This document shows positions 18,775 through 28,835 of a stretch of 64,000 bases of DNA, piece after piece. This DNA is from Symsagittifera roscoffensis. Its lineage: Eukaryota > Xenacoelomorpha > Acoela > Convolutidae. Numbering within the stretch: position 1 is the first letter of the stretch; each line of letters begins with the position of its first letter. The stretch is taken from contig NC_087066.1 in NCBI RefSeq assembly GCF_963678635.1, positions 58,360,312 to 58,424,311 of the forward strand. Reading direction: 5' to 3'. The translations under genes and the position numbers were made by a program. Under the pieces are notes generated by a model. That model was not told the DNA's origin. It saw only the letters and a program-made list of their open reading frames with translations, and searched no databases.

Positions 18775-19485
18775 TTATAGGAAGCCATCCTGGACAGGGG
18801 TGTCTTCTGGACATTCGAGAACGTGGGAAAGTTTATTCTGAGCCAGTTGGGCATTCATTTCACAAAGAGGCGTAATATCTGTCTCTCTCGTTCTCTTTGT
18901 GTGAACTCGAAATATTTCCACATTGGCATTATTAGCGGCTGCAATTCGATTTTTCCTCTGCTTCTGCATTCAGATCAGGATCTGCTATTGGTACTGGGTC
19001 CGGTTTTGCGACTGGGTGTGCTAGCTTTGTAAAATTTTGCAATTTCACCAAGAATTAATTGGGCTTTTTTAGTTTTGAGTCATATGTGAAGTTTTCAATC
19101 TCTATCATGTAAATTTGTCGGAGACTCCGATTGTGGAAAAATTTCAGTGCCTGCGGTGTCAAATCGATGTATCCGCGCGTTGCCTCTGGTAAAATCATGA
19201 AGAATTGCAAAGCTACGTCCTTTGGCTCATTTTTCAGGAAATTTGGAGCTTGAGCGTTCTTGATGTTGATTAGATCTCTCTTACTTCTGAATAAAGATTC
19301 AAACTCGATCCAGCTCTTAAAAGGAGTGCACCGAAATTTGTTGAGAAAATGCATACTCGGAAAAGATACTCAAGCATATGCAGTGAAATGATAGAAAAAC
19401 ATCTATCAAAATCGTAATGGGAAAGCATATGATTGATAACTTCTGCTCGTTTTTGCAGCAAATCGACAACATATAAATCATACAA
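18775..19485 (-). pseudogene. Possible Gag-like retroelement relic
   Basis: Two short - strand ORFs (19,354-19,055 and 18,969-18,775) and a third overlapping frame (19,485-19,270) lie head to tail. The first has the pattern F-x-PF-x-SW-x-x-FE-S-L followed by FLKNEPKD and 'ILPEATRGYIDLT', which resembles the capsid-like region of Gag from LTR retroelements. There is no zinc knuckle, protease or RT nearby on this strand. The assignment rests on a visual impression and is weak. Confidence 0.25.
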
Positions 19486-20679
19486 CTCGTTAACCCATCA
19501 ATTCATCTTTTTGATATTTTTTTTTGCTTAAATAAAATGAGAAAACCTTTTCAATTGCAACAAAAACTTGTTTTGGCAACAACAATCTGTCAATTTTTGT
19601 TCCCTATAGTTGCAGCAGCTTAGTAGCTCCCCTAGTCAATCACCAATTTACAAAAACTCTGGGCTTTAGGCCTGATACCTGGAAATGCTCACTTACTACA
19701 TTAGTTTTGAAAAGTTCTGACACTGAAAAAGTCTTAACACAAAAACAGGCAATGCCAGGCAACTGCGGATATTAAGGAGGCATCAGCTGACCTAGCTTAA
19801 GCAAGGGAGATAGTAAGAAGGGGTATAGATGAAAAATGTTGGCCTTCGGCAATAATATACCAAACCCTGCAAGTAAGGTGATATATCAAAAACTTTATGA
19901 GCCGACAGAAGATCAAGCTTGAAACAGGAGGGGCCCTTGAAAAACTTAGCTGATATGTCAGTCAGAGTTTTATGTGAAGTGTTTAATTTTTGGACCAAAA
20001 CATCCAGTAAACGAAATTCTTTTCCTTGCAGATTTTGATAAACTTTTGTCTGAGCTGAAATTCAATAGAATAGATGGGGAAAAAACCGGCCAAAATTGAA
20101 GCAGCTGCAAAGAGATAAGCTACCCATATGAAACGGACAAACTCTGAGAAAGGAGTTGGAAAAGCTAGAAAGTATTTGCTGGACAATGGTTTTCTGGCAG
20201 AGCCATTTGATTAGGGGTAGGTTTTAAAGTATTGAAAAAGGAGACATATGAGATCAAACTAGATGGTTTGTTGCAGGCAGACTTATGTAGAGAATTTGAC
20301 ACACAGTGTTATCAGAAAAATTTCAAAAGACAAAAACGAAGAACTTTTTGCGATGAAAAAAGGACGAGATTAGCGACGCGCAGTATACTAGGTTAAGGTC
20401 AATGGGGACGCATCCAGCTATGCTTTAATTCAAACAAGGCACATCTTTTTATTTGCTGGTAGCTCGTATGAGCACCTAAACAAAACCTTGGCGAAATGCT
20501 TGCGGGGATTATCATAGACACGAACATTCAAATGGCCGAGAGAACTTGGAGAAAACAGAATTGGACTCTGATGAGAGTTATAACTTTTCCTGATGTAAAG
20601 AGCCTTGAGTAGATTGTATGAGCAAACCAATCCTGCTGAATTATGTCGCAAACAAATGCAAGAAAACTACTAAGTTTGC

Positions 20680-21290
20680 CTGTGACTAAGGTTCACTTTA
20701 AGTACAATGGTTTGTGGTATGTACAAAAACACGCATAGCCTAGGTCGCCTCCCTAGCTCTTCTTAGTGCCAGTTTGTGGCTCAAAGCATACGAATCTTCA
20801 TTTAAAAAAAGTATCAAAACTGACGTTACTAAATGAAGTTGACAACAAAGTCTGCACTGGATGTCAGAAAAAGGTATTACATGGAACTAAAGGGATACAA
20901 TGCAAAGCCTGCTCGAAAAAAATTACCTAGGGTAGCTTATTGGAGTCCGACTACCAAAAATCGTTGAAATAGTCTGATATTGCAGGATTTGCAAAACTCA
21001 ACATGAAACAGATCGGACCGAGAAGGGCGCTCAAGTTTTTCTGAAATATGTGGATGACATAGTCAGAACTATGAGGGTTGATCCTACGGTAGTCTTCGAG
21101 GCTGCAAATATATTGCATTCAAACCTACAGTTTACCCTAGAAGAATTTGGTATTATCGGTAACTTTGGAATCAAAATTAATTTTGGACCCTTGATAATAA
21201 TTCACATGCGGTTGGAATCAAAAACACTACTGATAACGGGACCATTCTTAGTTTTAGAGGCTGCGTTTTATTGAAAGTACGGCTATTGGG
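20680..21290 (+). pseudogene. Penelope-like reverse transcriptase relic, copy 1
   Basis: A frame near 21,038-21,274 carries KYVDDIVRTMR (YVDD at 21,047-21,058), then a hydrophobic FTLEEFGI segment. This is the catalytic motif C region of a reverse transcriptase of the Penelope-like or group II-like type. About 360 bp upstream, sequence parallel to copy 2 (GTTCACTTTAAGTACAATGGTTTGTGG) marks the preceding RT motif, with the remains of a cysteine-rich finger in between. Many stops and frame changes are present. Confidence 0.5.
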
Positions 21291-21594
21291 TTTTTCGTAA
21301 GTACTTCATTTGGGGAACAGTTTACAAAGCATCAAAAAAATCGGAAACAATGGATTCGGAATCAATATCCGGAAAAATGCTCAGACAAGTTAGTCTTTGA
21401 AACTCCTAACAAGATCACGGCAAAGAGGCACGATCACAGCAAAGAGGCAAGATCACGGCAAAGAGGCAGCTAAAAGATAAATGGTTGCAAGACTCATCTC
21501 CCCTTCTATGTCGATGCTCTTCATTGCAACTACTAGCTGAAAAGGTGCAAAAAGTTGCTAAATTTGGCTGCGATGCAAAACGTTGCTAATTTTT

Positions 21595-22140
21595 GATGCA
21601 AAAAGTTGCTCAATTTGACTGTGAGTAAGGTTCACTTCAAATGCAACGGTTTGTGGTATGTACTGAAACAGGGTCTAGCAATGGGTTCTTCCCTTGCAGC
21701 AAATTTAGCCGACTTGTGGCTCAAAGAAAACGGACCAGCTTAATCGAAGGAAGTACCACATTTGACGTTGTTAAAAAAGTATCACGATATAGTATGTCCT
21801 AGTTGTCAGAAAAAAGTTGCATGGAAAACTATGGCAGTAGAAAGTGAAGCCTGCTTGAATTGGTACCACTTGAACTGTGGCAACATATTAGGGTCCAAAA
21901 ACGCTAATATTTCTAAAGCAGTCTGACATTGCAGGACATGTTTGAATCAACCAAAAATGGATCGCCATAATAAGATTCCATTGGCATGTGGACGGATTGG
22001 CATATGGGTGACCTATTCAAAACTGTGAGGGATCTAACTGGGGCTGTCCTCGAGATTGTTAACAATTTGCAACCGAATTTGCGTTTTACTTAAGAAGAAT
22101 TAGATGACAACGGTATTTGACCTTCCTGAATGTCGACTCA
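21595..22140 (+). pseudogene. Penelope-like reverse transcriptase relic, copy 2, with an internal PHD-type finger
   Basis: The frame near 21,612 reads KVHFKCNGLWYVLKQGLAMG, then SSLAANLADLWLKE, the RT region before the catalytic motif. After a short gap come CPSC, W-x-W-type spacing (CLNWYHLNCG) and CRTC, a cysteine-histidine pattern of a PHD finger, ending near 21,950. The following catalytic motif is damaged (TATGGGTGAC where copy 1 has TATGTGGATGAC, near 22,005). So the finger sits inside the RT between two core motifs. The copy is dead. Confidence 0.5.
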
Positions 22141-22224
22141 AACGTGAATGTCGACTCACGGAGATAAGTTAAATAGGGTAGTACAATGGTTAAACGTCAT
22201 CCCGTGCTAAAATTTAAGGTTAAA

Positions 22225-22884
22225 ACTTTCGAAAGAACAACTCAGAATTGCGATAGGACTTCGATTAGGCTCAAAAATATGCGAACGGCATAAATTTGTG
22301 TGCGGAAAAGACGTTCCCGAAGATGGTTGGCATGGTCTTTCTTGCCTTAAAAACGCCGGGAGATTCTCTAGGCATTCAAAATTGAATGCCCTTATCAAGC
22401 AGATTTTATCTTTTACTCACCTTACGTCCTTCCGTCTGTTTTAGAATGACGACACCTCTACAGGGTCGATCAGAAGCGACCAGACGGTTTGACGCTTTTT
22501 CCATGGGCAGTTGGTAAGCAGCTCTTGTGGGATCTAACGGTAGTGGAATCCTAAGCTAATTGTAGGATTAATGCCGGGTCTTTTTGTTACCCTGGTACGG
22601 CTGCCTCTGAAGCGGAAGAGCGAAAAAATGACAAGTATAAAGATCTAGTAGATGATGGGTATCTTTTTCAACCGCTAGCTTTTGAGATTCAGGGCGCGGC
22701 CGGCCCCAGCAAAGAATTTTTTTTGAGCAAGCTTTGTAAGAACCTAAGCATATGCACTGAGGAACCCAGCGCAGGCAGCTTTTTAAAAAAGAGAATTTCC
22801 CTGGCAATACAGATTGCGAACGCCGCTTGCGTACTCGGAACATTAAATGAAAAAACAACTTTCGACGAAGTTTTTTATTTGTAA
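22225..22884 (+). pseudogene. Restriction-like endonuclease tail of an R2-type non-LTR element
   Basis: The reading starts at LRIAIGLRLGS, then a C...C...H-G-L-S-C knuckle, RFSRHSKLN, a decayed middle (the PDG...WD catalytic part is hard to read through frame breaks near 22,440-22,560), then EAEERKNDKYKDLV and a helical tail ending at the TAA at 22,882-22,884. The same order is seen in the opposite-strand fragment at 26,468-27,070. CCHC plus RHxxxN plus PD-D/E is the known layout of the RLE domain at the C terminus of R2, R4 and NeSL elements. Confidence 0.6.
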
Positions 22885-22889
22885 CACCT

Positions 22890-23860
22890 GTATATTATTT
22901 TTTCTCTTGTCGAGTTGCGGGTTCTTGTTGAAGAAACGTAACCCGTATCGATTTTAATTGTAAGGACATCTGTGCCATTCCCTTGGATTGGCACAGCGGA
23001 ACCTTACGTCGCAGCACGAAAAAGAAATTAGAGGCCTTAGTGATCATGTATTGTTGAAAAGGAGGCTAGAATATTCTGGAATTTTTAATTTTCGAAAATT
23101 CGATTGCAGACAGTCTATTTCTGAGAAATACGGGAAATGGCCATTTTTGGCTAAAAAGTGACAAAAAACAGAACAACAACTGAAATGGCGAGTGGCAGAG
23201 GGTGGCAGAGGGTCAAGAAAACTGAAGAAAAAGACGAAGCCTCTTATTGTGACGATCGCGAACGATAAGACAACTAATTGGTTACAATAGACCGAAAGGA
23301 GGCTTCAATGGGGCGGACGGAAGAAGAAGTACCCTCCGGAGCCACGAATATGCAGCAATAACGACGTTGTTGCACTGAAAGCACGGAATCGGAGGCTCGG
23401 CACCCCAGAGACCATCATATGGTGAAGGACTATAATAAACTGACTTTTTAGCTACTCTGATGTCATAAACATTTGAATTAACACCGGTATGATTTGTTAT
23501 TCTAGAATATAAATAGCTAGAAAGAGGAAAGGGTCAATCCATTTCCAATGGATATAATATAGAACTGTCACCAAAAACATAGTAAATTAGGTTATTCGAG
23601 CCGTGTTTTTAATAGCAATCACGTAGTCTGGGGATCCGAGACCCAGCTATGTGGTTGTATTCGCATGTAAACGAAAGCTGATTAAAAATTGTTTGACTGA
23701 TGGCCTAAGAATGGTAACTTTTTACTTAGCTCTAGACAGACCAGAAAATCAACTGGCTAGGTCAAGACGGTGAAAAACGAGTAGAATTTAGGTCTACGCT
23801 CTGTCACTGTGTAGTTTTTGGGCGAAAATTCTAATTGTTGTGCTAAACTTATTAAATAGT
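22890..23860. other. No recognised gene
   Basis: No convincing ORF. There is a short inverted repeat around TGTGCCATTCCCTTGGATTGGCACAGCGG near 22,970. The rest looks like decayed transposon or intergenic sequence. Confidence 0.4.
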
Positions 23861-23924
23861 TTTCAAATTTGGAATGGTCGGAGAGACGCAGACGACGGCA
23901 AGCAAACGACGGGGATCGACGAAT

Positions 23925-24647
23925 ACAAATGACAAATGCGGAAAGTGCGAGCAAGCCGACAACCTCGGTGACGAGGGCAATTGGATTAATTGCGAGCAAT
24001 GCCGACGTTGATTCCATGCTGTTTATGCAGATATATCGAAAGAATTTTTCTTGCTTATCAAACCAATCAGCAATTTGTTCTTCGTTTGCAATTCTTGTAA
24101 ATCGAGTGCCAGAAAGAAATTGCAAGCAGACGCTCACATTGATTACGATTCTGTGGAAAACGATATCTCTTCTTCGGTCAAGGAAGCTCTAGCAAGCTCT
24201 CCGGCCAATGAACAACAACAGCGAAACTATGCAGATGCGACTGCATCTGAAGTGACTGGAACACAAGTGGCTCGAACAACTCATGACCAGAACTATGTTT
24301 CACAGAGAAATCAATACGAAATCCGCGTTGATGAAATATCCGAACTTGATGCCCCTAACGCAGCAGAACGAATTGAGAGTGACCGCCAGACCATGTCGAA
24401 TGTGCTCACATACCTAGATGAGGGTCCTGAGCTCGGACATGTCGACAATATTGAACGACTCGGAAGATTTGACAAAAGCAAAAAACGGCCACGAACAGTT
24501 CTCTTAAGGTTCAAAACAGAATTTGTCCCACGAAAGATATTAGCGAAAGCGTATCTGATGAAAGATTATGACAAAAAATTCTACATTTCCCCGTCTCTTT
24601 CCCCGACTCTTTCCCCGTCTCTTTCCCCGAAAGTGACAGGAAAATAG
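23925..24647 (+). pseudogene. LINE ORF1 with a PHD finger, interrupted
   Basis: An N-terminal cysteine-rich module reads CGKC, then WINCEQC, FHAVY and CNSC, a PHD-type finger (23,930-24,110). It is broken by a TGA where the family expects tryptophan, right before FHAVY. Past it the frame is open to the stop at 24,647. It holds an acidic spacer, a helical ERIESDRQTMSNVLTYL stretch, and the nucleic-acid-binding-like segment VDNIERLGRFDKSKKRPR...LLRFKT, typical of CR1/Jockey ORF1 proteins. The C terminus is three tandem SLSP-type repeats from a 16-bp DNA repeat at 24,592-24,636. Confidence 0.65.
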
Positions 24648-24826
24648 AACAGAAAATTTTGAAAAAACGACGTGAATTTTTTCGACGTAGAAAAAGTTGA
24701 CAGACAAGTTCTCAAAGTCCGCAATTTGAAATTGTATCTCGGGAAAAAAATTAGTCGAAATAGACTGACTATCACCAAGTTCACAAACTCAGGCGAGTGT
24801 ACACTCAGGCGAGTGTTTTTTTAACA

Positions 24827-25760
24827 ATGAACGCACGATCTATTGCTAAATTCAATGCAATTGATTGTTTACGGGTAGAAGCATTTGCATATAAACCTTC
24901 AGTAATCACTGTGACAGAATCATGATTGAAAGATTCCAAGCATGAATCAACTTTTTATGAAATATCGGGATACACAATTTTCCGTAGAGACAGATCACAT
25001 AAGAGTGGTTGTGGTATCTTGATGTACATGAAAAATGATGTTGAAGTTATTCAGCACATTAAACCAAGTTTCAACAATTTTGAGTATCAAATAATCCACT
25101 GTCAGTTTCAACGATCAACTTACCTGGTGGTTTCATTATATCACCCCCCAGTACATGATTACGAAGAGAAAGATCTCATAAACGACATATCACAGAACAT
25201 AATGGTTATTACTGAAGAAATTAGAAACAACTACATTTTAGTTATCACAGGTGATGCAAACAGACTAGATCTCTCGACTTTCACAGAAGAACTCCAGTTG
25301 ACCAACATCGTCCGTGAACCAACACGAGGAGACCGCTCGCTGGATGTGTTACTCACAAAAAGACCTCGGTATTACTCGGTCGAAGTTTTTAGTTTAACCG
25401 TTCAGACTGACCACCAATCATTTTTTGCTAAACCAACACAATTGCACATTGTCCCTCCTTTCAAACGTACACACCATTTTCTTGACCGTCGCCCTCAAAA
25501 CAAAGAAGCAATCCTGAAAACTAATTTGGCAGAAATTCTAGAGCAAGATCTAGACAATGTGTATACACAATTCACTGAAAATGTACTTGCAGAAATACAG
25601 AAGAATATCCCGGTTATAAAAGTGAATATGTCAGAGAGAGATCCACAGTATGTGTCTCCGCTAATAAAAACACTTCTTTAACGGCGTAACGCTATTTCAG
25701 ACAACGTCGCCTCAGAGATGCTAACAACCTATCAGAACGAATAGGAACTCTAATCGCCAG
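24827..25760 (+). pseudogene. LINE ORF2 endonuclease domain, interrupted
   Basis: This is an apurinic-type (APE/EEP) endonuclease domain. An ATG at 24,827 opens MNARSI (the usual N-R-S start of motif I), followed by VITVTES with a TGA at 24,923 where tryptophan is expected. The frame then runs open from 24,926 to 25,681: RRDRSHKSGCGILMY, VVSLYHPP, VITGDANR and LDVLLTK, with the DH of the last motif at VQTDHQSF. After a stop at 25,681 the linker to the RT continues in another frame with further stops. The domain cuts target DNA to prime retrotransposition; this copy is dead. Confidence 0.75.
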
Positions 25761-25818
25761 AAACAGATCTAGTTAGTTGGCAGAATCGTCACGCGGCACA
25801 TAAAAATGGTGGCAAAAA

Positions 25819-27928
25819 GTGAAAGACATTGTTAAACCTGCCAATAAAAAACCAGAGAAGGTGAGACCCGAAGAGTTGAATGAGTATTTTGCCGATTTAA
25901 ACACTGACTCGAGCTATATATTTACACCAAAGAGAACTCCCATAACCAAAATCCCCCCAATTACCACTGCAGAAGTTCATCAAGCACTGAAACGGCTAAA
26001 GAAAACGGCTAGTGGACCGGATGGATTACCCCTGTGGAAAGAATATGCAGACGAACTCAGTCCTATAAAAGCAACAATTTTTAACCGATCAATCATCGAA
26101 GGAAAAGTTCCAATTCTTATGAGGTCTTCTAACATTTTACCGATTCCAAAGAAAAACAACCACAAAACGTGTGGTGACTATCGTCCAGTGTCAGTTACCC
26201 CTATTCTGGCTCGTTTGTTAGAACGAGTTATTGTGCATAAGTATTTGGCACCTGTCATAGAATCTCATCTCTCCAATTCGCAGTTTGCTTTCAGGAAAGG
26301 AAGTTCCATTGAAACATGCCTTCTACAGATACAGCACCATATAGCACATAGAATCTAGACAAAAAACGATGCAGATGTTAAAAAGGAGTGAATTAAATTG
26401 AACCAGAAGAAAAAGAGCGTTTATACCGCACAGTTTACAGTTGAAGCAGTAAAGCGAAGGGTGTGTGTCAACTAGTTGCCTCAAGGATGCATCCAGCGTT
26501 CCCGCGCTGAATCGCTAGGTCTAGCTTTTGTTTGAGAAATTTAAAAGCTAGTTTCTCACCTGTTAAGACTGTTATTCGCCTTGCAAGTTCTTTCAAGAAA
26601 ATTGGCATAGACCTACCAGCGCCTTCCATGGCAACGGGTTTGAAAATTACAGTGGAAGGCAGGTCTGAATAGTGATTTCTTTTGCGGACTTCGGCCTCGG
26701 ATGCTGCATTGGCACCCGGAAGAACTCCCATTCGCAGATTAGAGTTTGCTAAACGACTTATACATGTGAAATCCCATGCCAAGTTCCGTCCTCGCTGCCA
26801 TGGCATTAGTGTGTGTCCATCTGGTCTGCGTCCATCTTTGCGTGGCAGCCCGATAGGTTCTAGTGTGGAACTGATGCCGAGTGATTTTATAGAATCTTTA
26901 ATGATCATGTTGCCATTCGAGTGTCTGATGAACCTGTGCTTGATCTTCGGACAGACAAGTGCGTGTCTTCCATCTGTTGCTGCGACATAGCTACATTTGC
27001 ACGTGTGGTGTGCGGTTACTGGGGCTCCTAGACGCAGACCAGCTGAAATACGGAACTCATCATCGGACAAAGTCAGACCCAGCGGACGAGAAGGAAGGAC
27101 GTCCAGGCAAGCAGATACGTGCGGATACGTCCAGCCATGCAGATACGTGCGGACTTTTCTAGTTGACTTTTCAAAAGCGTTTGATTTGGTGAATCACAAC
27201 CTATTGCTAGATAAAATTGCCAAGTTGCCTTTGCCATCAGCAGTTTTTAATTGGTTCGTTGATTTTCTCGCAGAACGACAACAACGAGTTGTTTTTGATT
27301 GACAGACAACGAATTTTCTGTGTATCAACAGAGGAATACCACAAGGAACCGTCAGTAGACCTTTGCTTTTTGCTTTTTCGTGGAAGATTTGCGAACAATA
27401 AACAGCCATGTTAGATTATCCAAGTATGCCGACGATGGCACTTTAACGGTCCCGGTGTATGATGGTCATGGGGACAGCTCACCAGAAGAAATGAACAATA
27501 TCCAGACTTGGTGTCAGCAAAATTCATCGGAAATCAATTTGAGTAAAACAAAAGAAATGGTGTGCTCATTTTCGAAAAGTATTTTGAGCAACTTACCCAA
27601 CGCTCTGTTGAATATCGAGCAAATTAGGTCGACCAATTTACTTGGCTATATATTTCAGTATGACTTGAAACCCAAAGCCCACTTAGAGATGATTTGGAAA
27701 GAAATAGCCCGGAAAATGTACCTGCTACGACAGCTCAGAAAGTACGGTATGCAGACAAGTGGCTTGCAATTGCTTTTTGATTCCTGGATTACAAGTCGCC
27801 TAACGTATTGTTCCACAGTCTATGGGAATGCATCAAGCACTGAAGTATCCAAAATCGACAGAGTACTGAAAAATGCTCACAGATCGAAATATTCAAAAGA
27901 AGAACTAACAGTACGCAACATAATTTAA
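25819..27928 (+). pseudogene. LINE ORF2 reverse transcriptase, split by an insertion
   Basis: The first half (25,819-26,358) has LKKTASGPDGLP, NILPIPKKNN and DYRPVSVTPILARLLERV, RT motifs 1 and 2. The insertion spans about 26,360-27,140. The second half resumes with VDFSKAFDLVNH (motif A, about 27,160), GIPQG (motif B, about 27,335) in another frame, and YADDG (motif C, 27,425-27,436) in the frame 27,380-27,928. A C-terminal LL-x-Y-IFQYDLK and thumb-like region follows. The catalytic aspartates are preserved but the frame is broken at least three times. Confidence 0.8.
26360..27140 (-). mobile_element. Nested RLE-type non-LTR fragment inside the LINE RT
   Basis: This - strand ORF (27,070-26,468, 200 codons) encodes the C-terminal domain of an R2-like element: LGAPVTAHHTCKCS, then H-A-L-V-C, RHSNGN, DGRRPDG, WDFTCIS, and a tail ending AIQRGNAGCILEA. 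It is a CCHC knuckle plus PD...D restriction-like endonuclease. It is 5' truncated, as target-primed insertions often are. It sits between RT motifs 2 and A of the LINE. A GCAGAT is found near both ends (about 26,370 and 27,139) and may be a short target duplication. The inserted ORF is still open while its host element is broken, so it is the younger insertion. Confidence 0.7.
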
Positions 27929-28335
27929 CGAAGAGACGAAGTTTTATTCCAGAAGATCGAGAAAAATGGGTCACACCTCCTACAAGGTCTGCTGCCTGCG
28001 CCACGGGAAAGTAATAATAACACTCGTCCCACTCGTGGACGAACTCCCTACATGCTGCCGAAGATTTGTACGGAATCTTTCAAAAAACTGTTTTTAAATA
28101 GGTGCTTGTTTGTCACATTTTAACTCTGGTCGTTTTGTTACGAGAGAACATTATTTTAATTAAGATTTTCTTGTCTTGTCTTGTCATTTTTTTTATCATT
28201 ATCACTCCATATATAGAAAATTCCAAGGATTTTGACTGGAATACATGAAGAAGGGACTCCTGACTGTAACCTCGGTTACTATGATACGTTTGACCTTCTG
28301 ATTATGGTAAAAACAAAAAGAAAAAATTTGTATCA

Positions 28336-28620
28336 TAATAAAGCCCATTCAGTCGCGATTTGAACTACATTAGAAAATTTTGCAAAAAATCATGTGTCGA
28401 GAAAAACATTTTTAGCAAATTTTTGAAGTGTAGTCTAATTTGGAGCGAGTAACGCGATCATGAAGAGAAACGTTTTTTTTTTTAAATCTGAAAATTGGTC
28501 ATTTAGGCTGAAAAGAAAAAGGATTGAAAACGACACTACAATTTAAAGCAAAAATTATTTTAAAAGTCTTACTTCGAATGTGCTCGGCACATTCTGAGCT
28601 ACTTGCACAGCAACCCGCTA
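28336..28620 (+). repeat. Dispersed intron repeat, family 1, copy 1
   Basis: This runs from AATAAAGCCCATTCAGTCGCGATTTGAAC to CACATTCTGAGCTACTTGCACAG. Parallel copies occur at about 39,058-39,495 and 46,712-46,880, and a fragment at 50,760-50,880. It may be a non-autonomous element. No coding potential. Confidence 0.55.
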
Positions 28621-28835
28621 TCCTTGTCTTAGTTGTTATCTCGGCACGTGATTATAGATGAAGAATTAAGTTTTGATTTTGTTTTGCGTTAAGCAGGCCA
28701 ATGCGCTCCAAAAGGCGCAATACTGATTTTTTCCTAAGTCTGTTTGCACATTTACTGGACGTTCAATTAATACATAGTTACAGAATTTTACGGTTGGATG
28801 GATCAGATTATCCGCGTTTTAATTATTCAGATGAC

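Larger units (their letters stand above)
23869..28190 (+). mobile_element. CR1/Jockey-like LINE with a nested RLE element
   Basis: The order is ORF1 (PHD finger plus coiled-coil type region, about 23,925-24,647), ORF2 endonuclease (24,827-25,681), RT first half (25,819-26,358), an 780-bp foreign insertion, RT second half (27,155-27,928) and a C-terminal region to about 28,120. It ends in a TCTTG-rich microsatellite (TTGTCTTGTCTTGTC near 28,172), as CR1/L2-type tails often do. Multiple stops and frame changes make it non-autonomous. Confidence 0.8.

Noticed and set aside
13495-24925. Use of TGA as tryptophan (alternative code)
   Set aside because: The LicD-type host gene ends in TGA and all host exons use TGG for tryptophan; the cases are in dead elements.
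26682-26990. A + strand ORF over the nested endonuclease fragment
   Set aside because: It is the antisense shadow of the 200-codon RLE ORF, whose conserved motifs are on the - strand.
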